The translations under genes and the position numbers were made by a program. A stretch of DNA of 64,000 nt from Clusia tigrina (taxonomy: Eukaryota > Arthropoda > Insecta > Diptera > Clusiidae), in the NCBI GenBank assembly GCA_920105625.2, contig OV050032.1, forward strand, positions 98,254,542 to 98,318,541, given 5' to 3'. This document shows, in pieces, positions 39,090 to 51,830 of the stretch. Each line of letters starts with the position of its first letter. Position 1 is the stretch's first letter. The notes below the pieces were generated by a model, which had not been told where the DNA came from, ran no database searches, and worked only from the letters and a program-made list of their open reading frames with translations.

Positions 39090-41244
39090 CATAAAACCTT
39101 GAAATTTTGTGACAATGAAGTACCCGAGCCTCTTGTCAATTTATGCTATCGCTCAAAACTATGCTACCCTAGAGTCCCAAATCAAACACTGATAAGACTT
39201 CAAATGGCCCTAACTTCTATACGGTACGTCCTACACCTATCAAAGTTTGCAACATACAAATGCTTGTAACTTTTTACAGGAGCGACAAAAAACCTTGAAA
39301 TTTTGTAACAATAAAGTACTCGAGACTCTTGTAAATTTAAGCCATCGCTCAAAGCTATGCTACCCTTGAGTCCCAAATCAAACACTGATAAAACTTCAAA
39401 CGCCCCTAACTTCTTTACGGTACGTCCTACACCTATCAAAGTTTGCAACATACAAATGCTTGTACCTTTTTACTGGAGCGTCATAAAACCTTGAAATTTT
39501 GTAACAATAAAGTACTCGAGCCTCTTGTCAATTTAAGCCATCGCTCAAAACTATGCTACCCTAAAGTCCCAAATCAAACACTGATAAAACTTGAAACGCC
39601 CCTAACTTCTTTACGGTACGTCCTACACCTATCAAAGTTTGCAACATTCAAATGCTTGTACCTTTTTACTGGAGCGTCATAAAACCTTGAAATTTTGTAA
39701 CAATAAAGTACTCGAGCCTCTTGTCAATTTAAGCTATCGCTCAAAGCTATGCTACCCTTGAGTCCCAAATCAAACACTGATAAAACTTCAAATGGCCTAA
39801 CTTCTTTACGGTACGTCCTACACCTATCAAAGTTTGCAACATACAAATGCTTGTAACTTTTTACTAAAGCGTCATAAAACCTTGAAATTTTGTAACAATG
39901 AAGTACTCGAGCTTCTTGTCAATTTAAGCCATCGCTCAAAGCTCTGCTACCCTAGAGTCCCAAATCAAACACTGATAAAACTTCAAACGCCCCGAACCTC
40001 TTTACGGTACGTCCTACACCCATCAAAGTTTGCAACATACAAATGCTTGTAACTTTTTACTGGAGGGTCATAAATCCTTGAAATTTTGTAACAATAAAGT
40101 ACCCGAGCCTCTTGTCAATTTAAGCCATCGCTCAAAACTATGCTACCCTAAAGTCCCAAATCAAACACTGATAAAACTTCAAACGCCCCGAACTTCTATA
40201 CGGTACGTCCTACACCTATCAAAGTTTGCAACATACAAATGCTTGTAACTTTTTACTGGAGCGTCATAAAACCTTGAAATTTTGTGACAATGAAGTACCC
40301 GAGCCTCTTGTCAATTTATGCTATCGCTCAAAACTATGCTACCCTAGAGTCCCAAATCAAACACTGATAAGACTTCAAATGGCCCTAACTTCTTTACGGT
40401 ACGTCCTACACCTATCAAAGTTTGCAACATACAAATGCTTGTAACTTTTTACAGGAGCGACAAAAAACCTTGAAATTTTGTAACAATAAAGTACTCGAGA
40501 CTCTTGTAAATTTAAGCCATCGCTCAAAGCTATGCTACCCTTGAGTCCCAAATCAAACACTGATAAAACTTCAAACGCCCCTAACTTCTTTACGGTACGT
40601 CCTACACCTATCAAAGTTTGCAACATACAAATGCTTGTACCTTTTTACTGGAGCGTCATAAAACCTTGAAATTTTGTAACAATAAAGTACTCGAGCCTCT
40701 TGTCAATTTAAGCCATCGCTCAAAACTATGCTACCCTAAAGTCCCAAATCAAACACTGATAAAACTTGAAACGCCCCTAACTTCTTTACGGTACGTCCTA
40801 CACCTATCAAAGTTTGCAACATTCAAATGCTTGTACCTTTTTACTGGAGCGTCATAAAACCTTGAAATTTTGTAACAATAAAGTACTCGAGCCTCTTGTC
40901 AATTTAAGCTATCGCTCAAAGCTATGCTACCCTTGAGTCCCAAATCAAACACTGATAAAACTTCAAATGGCCCTAACTTCTTTACGGTACGTCCTACACC
41001 TATCAAAGTTTGCAACATACAAATGCTTGTAACTTTTTACTAAAGCGTCATAAAACCTTGAAATTTTGTAACAATGAAGTACTCGAGCTTCTTGTCAATT
41101 TAAGCCATCGCTCAAAGCTCTGCTACCCTAGAGTCCCAAATCAAACACTGATAAAACTTCAAACGCCCCGAACTTCTTTACGGTACGTCCTACACCCATC
41201 AAAGTTTGCAACATACAAATGCTTGTAACTTTTTACTGGAGGGT
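39090..41244. repeat. 11-unit composite HOR (2155 bp), copy 2
   Basis: This is the second copy of the 36935-39089 super-unit: a five-unit sub-block followed by a six-unit sub-block. All comparable open frames in it recur at 2155 bp. It lacks the crossover junction at its right end: the unit at 41049 ends CCTACACCCATC and is followed by a GGGTCATAAATCC unit, as in ordinary copies. Confidence 0.87.
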
Positions 41245-44185
41245 CATAAATCCTTGAAATTTTGTAACAATAAAGTACCCGAGCCTCTTGTCAATTTAAG
41301 CCATCGCTCAAAACTATGCTACCCTAAAGTCCCAAATCAAACACTGATAAAACTTGAAACGCCCCTAACTTCTATACGATACGTCCTACACCTATCAAAG
41401 TTTGCAACATACAAATGCTTGTAACTTTTTACTGGAGCGTCATAAAACCTTGAAATTTTGTGACAATGAAGTACCCGAGCCTCTTGTCAATTTAAGCTAT
41501 CGCTCAAAACTATGCTACCCTAGAGTCCCAAATCAAACACTGATAGGACTTCAAACGCCCCGAACTTATTTACGGTACGTCCTACACCTATCAAAGTTTG
41601 CAACATACAAATGCTTGTAACTTTTTACTGGAGCGTCATAAAACCTTGAAATTTTGTAACAATGAAGTACCCGAGCCTCTTGTCAATTTAAGCTATCGCT
41701 CAAAACTATGCTACCCTAGAGTCCCAAATCAAGCACTTATAAAACTTCAAACGCCCCGAACTTCTTTACGGTACGTCCTACACCTATCAAAGGTTGCAAC
41801 ATACAAATGCTTGTAACTTTTTACTGGAGCGTCATAAAACCCTGAAATTTTGTAACAATGAAGTACCCGATCCTCTTGTCAATTTAAGCAATCGCTCAAA
41901 ACTATGCTACCCTAGATTCCCAAACAAAACACTGATAAAACTTCAAACGCCCCTAACTTCTATACGGTACGTCCTACACCTATCAAAGTTTGCAACATAC
42001 AAATGCTTGGAACTTTTTACTGGAGCGTCATAAAACCCTGACATTTTGTAACAATGAAGTAGACGAGCCTCTTGTCAATTTAAGCTATCGCTCAAAACTA
42101 TGCTACCCTAGAGTCCCAAATCAAACACTGATAAAACTTCAAACGCCCCGAACTTCTTTACGGTACGTCCTACACCTATCAAAGTTTGCAACATACAAAT
42201 GCTTGTAACTTTTTATTGGAGCGTCATAAAACCTTGAAATTTTGTGACAATGAAGTACCCGAGCCCCTTGTCAATTTAAGCTATCGCTCAAAACTATGCT
42301 ACCCTAGAGTCCCAATTCAAACACTGATAAAACTTCAAACGCCCCTAATTTCTTTACGGTACGTCCTACACCTATCAAAATTTGCAACATACAAATGCTT
42401 GTAACTTTTTACTGGAGCGTCATAAAACCTTGAAATTTTGTAACAATAAAGTACTCGAGCCTCTTGTCAATTTAAGCCATCGCTCAAAACTATGCTACCC
42501 TTGAGTCCCAAATTCAAACACTGATAAAGCTTCAAACGCCCCTAACTTCTTTACGGTACGTCCTACACCTATCAAAGTTGGCAACATTCAAATGCTTGTA
42601 ACTTTTTACTGGAGCGTCATAAAACCCTGAAATTTTGTAACAATGAAGTACCCGAGCCTCTTGTCAATTTAAGCTATCGCTCACAGCTATGCTACCCTTG
42701 AGTCCCAAATCAAACACTGATAAAACTTCAAATGGCCCTAACTTCTTTACGGTACGTCCTACACCTATCAAAGTTTGTAACATACAAATGCTTGTAACTT
42801 TTTACTAAAGCGTCATAAAACCTTGAAATTTTGTAACAATGAAGTACTCGAGCCTCTTGTCAATTTAAGCCATCGCTCAAAGCTCTGCTACCCTAGAGTC
42901 CCAAATCAAACACTGATAAAACTTCAAACGCCCCGAACTTCTTTACGGTACGTCCTACACCCATCAAAGTTTGCAACATACAAATGCTTGTAACTTTTTA
43001 CTGGAGGGTCATAAATCCTTGAAATTTTGTAACAATAAAGTACCCGAGCCTCTTGTCAATTTAAGCCATCGCTCAAAACTATGCTACCCTAAAGTCCCAA
43101 ATCAAACACTGATAAAACTTGAAACGCCCCTAACTTCTATACGGTACGTCCTACACCTATCAAAGTTTGCAACATACAAATGCTTGTAACTTTTTACTGG
43201 AGCGTCATAAAACCTTGAAATTTTGTGACAATGAAGTACCCGAGCCTCTTGTCAATTTAAGCCATCGCTCAAAACTATGCTACCCTAGATTCCCAAACAA
43301 AACACTGATAAAACTTCAAACGCCCCTAACTTCTATACGGTACGTCCTACACCTATCAAAGTTTGCAACATACAAATGCTTGCAACTTTTTACTGGAGCG
43401 TCATAAAACCCTGACATTTTGTAACAATGAAGTAGACGAGCCTCTTGTCAATTTAAGCTATCGCTCAAAACTATGCTACCCTAGAGTCCCAAATCAAACA
43501 CTGATAAAACTTCAAAGGCCCCGAACTTCTTTACGGTACGTCCTACACCTATCAAAGTTTGCAACATACAAATGCTTGTAACTTTTTATTGGAGCGTCAT
43601 AAAACCTTGAAATTGTGTGACAATGAAGTACCCGAGCCCCTTGTCAATTTAAGCTATCGCTCAAAACTATGCTACCCTAGAGTCCCAATTCAAACACTGA
43701 TAAAACTTCAAACGCCCCTAACTTCTTTACGGTACGTCCTACACCTATCAAAATTTGCAACATACAAATGCTTGTAACTTTTTACTGGAGCGTCATAAAA
43801 CCTTGAAATTTTGTAACAATAAAGTACCCGAGCCTCTTGTCAATTTAAGCCATCGCTCAAAACTATGCTACCCTAGAGTCCCAATTCAAACACTGATAAA
43901 ACTTCAAACGCCCCTAACTTCTATACGGTACGTCCTACACCTATCAAAGTTTGCAACATACAAATGCTTGTACCTTTTTACTGGAGCGTCATAAAACCTT
44001 GAAATTTTTTAACAATGAAGTACCCGAGCCTCTTGTCAATTTAAGCCATCGCTCAAAGCTATGCTACCCTTGAGTCCCAAATCAAACACTGATAAAACTT
44101 CAAACGCCCCTAACTTCTTTACGGTACGTCCTACACCTATCAAAGTTTGCAACATACAAATGCTTGTACCTTTTTACTGGAGCGC
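40657..44185. repeat. 18-unit HOR (3529 bp), copy 1
   Basis: The block starts at the TTGTACCTTTTTAC / CCCTAAAG / CTTGAAACGCC unit type. It includes a four-unit cassette (CTCTGC unit, GGGTCATAAATCC unit, GATAGGACTTC unit, CAAGCACTTATAAAAC unit), then two GAAGTAGACGAGCC runs 1373 bp apart (42061, 43431), then a TTTTTTAACAATG unit. Markers recur at 3529 bp (40618 to 44147, 41010 to 44539, 41206 to 44735, 41598 to 45127). It overlaps the end of the 2155-bp HOR, showing nested histories. Confidence 0.8.
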
Positions 44186-47126
44186 CATAAAACCTTGAAA
44201 TTTTGTAACAATAAAGTACTCGAGCCTTTTGTCAATTTAAGCCATCGCTCAAAACTATGCTACCCTAAAGTCCCAAATCAAACACTGATAAAACTTGAAA
44301 CGCCCCTAACTTCTTTACGGTACGTCCTACACCTATCAAAGTTTGCAACATTCAAATGCTTGTACCTTTTTACTGGAGCGTCATAAAACCTTGAAATTTT
44401 GTAACTATAAAGTACTCGAGCCTCTTGTCAATTTAAGCTATCGCTCAAAGCTATGCTACCCTTGAGTCCCAAATCAAACACTGATAAAACTTCAAATGGC
44501 CCTAACTTCTTTACGGTACGTCCTACACCTATCAAAGTTTGCAACATACAAATGCTTGTAACTTTTTACTTAAGCGTCATAAAACCTTGAAATTTTGTAA
44601 CAATGAAGTACTCGAGCTTCTTGTCAATTTAAGCCATCGCTCAAAGCTCTGCTACCCTAGAGTCCCAAATCAAACACTGATAAAACTTCAAACGCCCCGA
44701 ACTTCTTTACGGTACGTCCTACACCCATCAAAGTTTGCAACATACAAATGCTTGTAACTTTTTACTGGAGGGTCATAAATCCTTGAAATTTTGTAACAAT
44801 AAAGTACCCGAGCCTCTTGTCAATTTAAGCCATCGCTCAAAACTATGCTACCCTAAAGTCCCAAATCAAACACTGATAAAACTTGAAACGCCTCTAACTT
44901 CTATACGGTACGTCCTACACCTATCAAAGTTTGCAACATACAAATGCTTGTAACTTTTTACTGGAGCGTCATAAAACCTTGAAATTTTGTGACAATGAAG
45001 TACCCGAGCCTCTTGTCAATTTAAGCTATCGCTGAAAACTATGCTACCCTAGAGTCCCAAATCAAACACTGATAGGACTTCAAACGCCCCGAACTTATTT
45101 ACGGTACGTCCTACACCTATCAAAGTTTGCAACATACAAATGCTTGTAACTTTTTACTGGAGCGTCATAAAACCTTGAAATTTTGTAACAATGAAGTACC
45201 CGAGCCTCTTGTCAATTTAAGCTATCGCTCAAAACTATGCTACCCTAGAGTCCCAAATCAAGCACTTATAAAACTTCAAACGCCCCGAACTTCTTTACGG
45301 TACGTCCTACACCTATCAAAGGTTGCAACATACAAATGCTTGTAACTTTTTACTGGAGCGTCATAAAACCCTGAAATTTTGTAACAATAAAGTACCCGAG
45401 CCTCTTGTCAATTTAAGCCATCGCTCAAAACTATGCTACCCTAGAGTCCCAATTCAAACACTGATAAAACTTCAAACGCCCCTAACTTCTATACGGTACG
45501 TCCTACACCTATCAAAATTTGCAACATACAAATGCTTGTAACTTTTTACTGGAGCGTCATAAAACCTTGAAATTTTGTAACAATAAAGTACCCGAGCCTC
45601 TTGTCAATTTAAGCCATCGCTCAAAACTATGCTACCCTAGAGTCCCAATTCAAACACTGATAAAACTTCAAACGCCCCTAACATCTATACGGTACGTCCT
45701 ACACCTATCAAAGTTTGCAACATACAAATGCTTGTACCTTTTTACTGGAGCGTCATAAAACCTTGAAATTTTGTAACAATAATGTACTCGAGCCTCTTGT
45801 CAATTTAAGCCATCGCTCAAAACTATGCTACCCTTGAGTCCCAAATTCAAACACTGATAAAGCTTCAAACGCCCCTAACTTCTTTACGGTACGTCCTACA
45901 CCTATCAAAGTTGGCAACATTCAAATGCTTGTAACTTTTTACTGGAGCGTCATAAAACCCTGAAATTTTGTAACAATGAAGTACCCGAGCCTCTTGTCAA
46001 TTTAAGCTATCGCTCACAGCTATGCTACCCTTGAGTCCCAAATCAAACACTGATAAAACTTCAAATGGCCCTAACTTCTTTACGGTACGTCCTACACCTA
46101 TCAAAGTTTGTAACATACAAATGCTTGTAACTTTTTACTAAAGCGTCATAAAACCTTGAAATTTTGTAACAATGAAGTACTCGAGCCTCTTGTCAATTTA
46201 AGCCATCGCTCAAAGCTCTGCTACCCTAGAGTCCCAAATCAAACACTGATAAAACTTCAAACGCCCCGAACTTCTTTACGGTACGTCCTACACCCATCAA
46301 AGTTTGCAACATACAAATGCTTGTAACTTTTTACTGGAGGGTCATAAATCCTTGAAATTTTGTAACAATAAAGTACCCGAGCCTCTTGTCAATTTAAGCC
46401 ATCGCTCAAAACTATGCTATCCTAAAGTCCCAAATCAAACACTGATAAAACTTGAAACGCCCCTAACTTCTATACGGTACGTCCTACACCTATCAAAGTT
46501 TGCAACATACAAATGCTTGTAACTTTTTACTGGAGCGTCATAAAACCTTGAAATTTTGTGACAATGAAGTACCCGAGCCTCTTGTCAATTTATGCTATCG
46601 CTCAAAACTATGCTACCCTAGAGTCCCAAATCAAACACTGATAAGACTTCAAACGCCCCGAACTTATTTACGGTACGTCCTACACCTATCAAAGTTTGCA
46701 ACATACAAATGCTTGTAACTTTTTACTGGAGCGTCATAAAACCTTGAAATTTTGTAACAATAAAGTACTCGAGCCTCTTGTCAATTTAAGCCATCGCTCA
46801 AAACTATGCTACCCTAGAGTCCCAAATCAAACACTGATAAAACTTCAAACGCCCCTAACTTCTTTACGGTACGTCCTACACCTATCAAAGTTTGCAACAA
46901 ACAAATGCTTGTAACTTTTTACTGGAGCGTCATCAAACCTTGAAATTTTTTAACAATGAAGTACCCGAGCCTCTTGTCAATTTAAGCCATCGCTCAAAGC
47001 TATGCTACCCTTGAGTCCCAAATCAAACACTGATAAAACTTCAAACGCCCCTAACTTCTTTACGGTACGTCCTACACCTATCAAAGTTTGCAACATACAA
47101 ATGCTTGTACCTTTTTACTGGAGCGT
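44186..47126. repeat. 15-unit version of the HOR (2941 bp), copy 2
   Basis: It begins like the 18-unit copies but markers recur after 2941 bp (44147 to 47088, 44539 to 47480, 45127 to 48068). The three units between the CAAGCACTTATAAAAC unit and the CAATTCAAAC unit, including the GAAGTAGACGAGCC type, are missing. The unit starting at 45362 looks like the fusion: it opens ATAAAACCCTGAAATTTTG as the GATCCTC unit of copy 3 does, then reads AATAAAGTACCCGAGCC. It shares GCTGAAAAC (near 45033) with copy 3 (near 47974). Confidence 0.8.
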
Positions 47127-50100
47127 CATAAAACCTTGAAATTTTGTAACAATAAAGTACTCGAGCCTCTTGTCAATTTAAGCCATCGCTCAAAACTATG
47201 CTACCCTAAAGTCCCAAATCAAACACTGATAAAACTTGAAACGCCCCTAACTTCTTTACGGTACGTCCTACACCTATCAAAGTTTGCAACATTCAAATGC
47301 TTGTACCTTTTTACTGGAGCGTCATAAAACCTTGAAATTTTGTAACTATAAAGTACTCGAGCCTCTTGTCAATTTAAGCTATCGCTCAAAGCTATGCTAC
47401 CCTTGAGTCCCAAATCAAACACTGACAAAACTTCAAATGGCCCTAACTTCTTTACGGTACGTCCTACACCTATCAAAGTTTGCAACATACAAATGCTTGT
47501 AACTTTTTACTAAAGCGTCATAAAACCTTGAAATTTTGTAACAATGAAGTACTCGAGCTTCTTGTCAATTTAAGCCATCGCTCAAAGCTCTGCTACCCTA
47601 GAGTCCCAAATCAAACACTGATAAAACTTCAAACGCCCCGAACTTCTTTACGGTACGTCCTACACCCATCAAAGTTTGCAACATACAAATGCTTGTAACT
47701 TTTTACTGGAGGGTCATAAATCCTTGAAATTTTGTAACAATAAAGTACCCGAGCCTCTTGTCAATTTAAGCCATCGCTCAAAACTATGCTACCCTAAAGT
47801 CCCAAATCAAACACTGATAAAACTTGAAACGCCCCTAACTTCTATACGGTACGTCCTACACCTATCAAAGTTTGCAACATACAAATGCTTGTAACTTTTT
47901 ACTGGAGCGTCATAAAACCTTGAAATTTTGTGACAATGAAGTACCCGAGCCTCTTGTCAATTTAAGCTATCGCTGAAAACTATGCTACCCTAGAGTCCCA
48001 AATCAAACACTGATAGGACTTCAAACGCCCCGAACTTATTTACGGTACGTCCTACACCTATCAAAGTTTGCAACATACAAATGCTTGTAACTTTTTACTG
48101 GAGCGTCATAAAACCTTGAAATTTTGTAACAATGAAGTACCCGAGCCTCTTGTCAATTTAAGCTATCGCTCAAAACTATGCTACCCTAGAGTCCCAAATC
48201 AAGCACTTATAAAACTTCAAACGCCCCGAACTTCTTTACGGTACGTCCTACACCTATCAAAGGTTGCAACATACAAATGCTTGTAACTTTTTAATGGAGC
48301 GTCATAAAACCCTGAAATTTTGTAACAATGAAGTACCCGATCCTCTTGTCAATTTAAGCAATCGCTCAAAGCTATGCTACCCTTGAGTCCCAAATCAAAC
48401 ATTGATAAAACTTCAAACGCCCCTAACTTCTTTACGGTACGTCCTACACCTATCAAAGTTGGCAACATTCAAATGCTTGTAACTTTTTACTGGAGCGTCA
48501 TAAAACCTTGAAATTTTGTAACAATAAAGTACACGAGCCTCTTGTCAATTTAAGCCATCGCTCAAAACTATGCTACCCTAGATTCCCAAACAAAACACTG
48601 ATAAAACTTCAAACGCCCCTAACTTCTATACGGTACGTCCTACACCTATCAAAGTTTGCAACATACAAATGCTTGGAACTTTTTACTGGAGCGTCATAAA
48701 ACCCTGACATTTTGTAACAATGAAGTAGACGAGCCTCTTGTCAATTTAAGCTATCGCTCAAAACTATGCTACCCTAGAGTCCCAAATCAAACACTGATAA
48801 AACTTCAAACGCCCCGAACTTCTTTACGGTACGTCCTACACCTATCAAAGTTTGCAACATACAAATGCTTGTAACTTTTTACTGGAGCGTCATAAAACCT
48901 TGAAATTTTGTGACAATGAAGTACCCGAGCCCCTTGTCAATTTAAGCTATCGCTCAAAACTATGCTACCCTAGAGTCCCAATTCAAACACTGATAAAACT
49001 TCAAACGCCCCTAACTTCTTTACGGTACGTCCTACACCTATCAAAATTTGCAACATACAAATGCTTGTAACTTTTTACTGGAGCGTCATAAAACCTTGAA
49101 ATTTTGTAACAATAAAGTACCCGAGCCTCTTGTCAATTTAAGCCATCGCTCAAAACTATGCTACCCTAGAGTCCCAATTCAAACACTGATAAAACTTCAA
49201 ACGCCCCTAACTTCTATACGGTACGTCCTACACCTATCAAAGTTTGCAACATACAAATGCTTGTACCTTTTTACTGGAGCGTCATAAAACCTTGAAATTT
49301 TGTAACAATAAAGTACTCGAGCCTCTTGTCAATTTAAGCCATCGCTCAAAACTATGCTACCCTTGAGTCCCAAATTCAAACACTGATAAAGCTTCAAACG
49401 CCCCTAACTTCTTTACGGTACGTCCTACACCTATCAAAGTTGGCAACATTCAAATGCTTGTAACTTTTTACTGGAGCGTCATAAAACCCTGAAATTTTGT
49501 AACAATGAAGTACCCGAGCCTCTTGTCAATTTAAGCTATCGCTCACAGCTATGCTACCCTTGAGTCCCAAATCAAACACTGATAAAACTTCAAATGGCCC
49601 TAACTTCTTTACGGTACTTCCTACACCTATCAAAGTTTGTAACATACAAATGCTTGTAACTTTTTACTAAAGCGTCATAAAACCTTGAAATTTTGTAACA
49701 ATGAAGTACTCGAGCCTCTTGTCAATTTAAGCCATCGCTCAAAGCTCTGCTACCCTAGAGTCCCAAATCAAACACTGATAAAACTTCAAACGCCCCGAAC
49801 TTCTTTACGGTACGTCCTACACCCATCAAAGTTTGCAACATACAAATGCTTGTAACTTTTTACTGGAGGGTCATAAATCCTTGAAATTTTGTAACAATAA
49901 AGTACCCGAGCCTCTTGTCAATTTAAGCCATCGCTCAAAACTATGCTACCCTAAAGTCCCAAATCAAACACTGATAAAACTTGAAACGCCCCTAACTTCT
50001 ATACGGTACGTCCTACACCTATCAAAGTTTGCAACATACAAATGCTTGTAACTTTTTACTGGAGCGTCATAAAACCTTGAAATTTTGTGACAATGAAGTA

Positions 50101-50655
50101 CCCGAGCCTCTTGTCAATTTATGCTATCGCTCAAAACTATGCTACCCTAGAGTCCCAAATCAAACACTGATAAGACTTCAAACGCCCCGAACTTATTTAC
50201 GGTACGTCCTACACCTATCAAAGTTTGCAACATACAAATGCTTGTAACTTTTTACTGGAGCGTCATAATACCTTGAAATTTTGTAACAATAAAGTACTCG
50301 AACCTCTTGTCAATTTAAGCCATCGCTCAAAACTATGCTACCCTAGAGTCCCAAATCAAACACTGATAAAACTTCAAACGCCCCTAACTTCTTTACGGTA
50401 CGACCTACACCTATCAAAGTTTGCAACAAACAAATGCTTGTAACTTTTTACTGGTACGTCATAAAACCTTGAAATTTTTTAACAATGAAGTACCCGAGCC
50501 TCTTGTCAATTTAAGCCATCGCTCAAAGCTATGCTACCCTTGAGTCCCAAATCAAACACTGATAAAACTTCAAACGCCCCTAACTTCTTTACGGTACGTC
50601 CTACACCTATAAAAGTTTGCAACATACAAATGCTTGTACCTTTTTACTGGAGCGT
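47127..50655. repeat. 18-unit HOR (3529 bp), copy 3
   Basis: Markers recur at 3529 bp to the next block (47088 to 50617, 47480 to 51009). Against copy 2, 46304, 46500 and 46696 recur at 49833, 50029 and 50225, also 3529 bp apart. It restores the GAAGTAGACGAGCC unit (48722) and keeps the +1 unit (CCAAATTCAAAC near 49372). Later point changes include CATAATACC (50266), GGTACGACC (50399), CTGGTACGTC (50452) and GGTACTTCC (49615). Confidence 0.8.
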
Positions 50656-51047
50656 CATAAAACCTTGAAATTTTGTAACAATAAAGTACTCGAGCCTCTT
50701 GTCAATTTAAGCCATCGCTCAAAACTATGCTACCCTAAAGTCCCAAATCAAACACTGATAAAACTTGAAACGCCCCTAACTTCTTTACGGTACGTCCTAC
50801 ACCTATCAAAGTTTGCAACATTCAAATGCTTGTACCTTTTTACTGGAGCGTCATAAAACCTTGAAATTTTGTAACAATAAAGTACTCGAGCCTCTTGTCA
50901 ATTTAAGCTATCGCTCAATGCTATGCTACCCTTGAGTCCCAAATCAAACACTGATAAAACTTCAAATGGCCCTAACTTCTTTACGGTACGTCCTACACCT
51001 ATCAAAGTTTGCAACATACAAATGCTTGTAGCTTTTTACTAAAGCGT

Positions 51048-51830
51048 CATAAAACCTTGAAATTTTGTAACAATGAAGTACTCGAGCTTCTTGTCAATTT
51101 AAGCCATCGCTCAAAGCTCTGCTACCCTAGAGTCCCAAATCAAACACTGATAAAACTTCAAACGCCCCGAACTTCTTTACGGTACGTCCTACACCCATCA
51201 AAGTTTGCAACATACAAATGCTTGTAACTTTTTACTGGAGGGTCATAAATCCTTGAAATTTTGTAACAATAAAGTACCCGAGCCTCTTGTCAATTTAAGC
51301 CATCGCTCAAAACTATGCTACCCTAAAGTCCCAAATCAAACACTGATAAAACTTCAAACGCCCCTAACTTCTTTACGGTACGTCCTACACCTATCAAAGT
51401 GTGCAGCATACAAATGCTTGTAACTTTTTACTGGAGCGTCATAAAACCTTGAAATTTTGTAACAATGAAGTACCCGAGCCTCTTGTCAATTTAAGCCATC
51501 GCTCAAACCTATGCTACCCTAGAGTCCCAAATCAAACACTGATAAAACTTCAAACTCCCCAAACTTCTTTACGGTACGTCCTACACCTATCAAAGTTTGC
51601 AACATTCAAATGCTTGTAACTTTTTACAGGAGCGTCATAAAACCTTAAATTTTGTAACAATAAAGTACTCGAGCCTCTTGTCAATTCAAGCTATCGCTCA
51701 AAGCTATGCTACCCTTGAGTCCCAAATCAAACACTGATAAAACTTCAAATGGCCCTAACTTCTATACGGTACGTCCTACACCTATCAAAGTTTGCAACAT
51801 ACAAATGCTTGTAACTTTTTACTAAAGCGT
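51048..51830. repeat. 4-unit HOR (783 bp), copy 1
   Basis: Four units: the CTCTGC type, the GGGTCATAAATCC type ending AAAGTGTGCAGCATAC, a unit with CAAACTCCCCAAAC ending CATTCAAATGC, and an ACAGGAGCG-led unit with AATGGCCC. The last is one base short (CCTTAAATTTTG near 51645) and reads CAATTCAAGC. Confidence 0.9.

Noticed and set aside
37045..40626. Four antisense ATG-started frames of 83 residues (37045, 38220, 39200, 40375)
   Set aside because: They exist because one unit type in the 6/5-unit HOR lacks the usual antisense stops. Their identity reflects HOR copying, not selection. An 82-residue antisense frame at 7753-8001 is likewise isolated.
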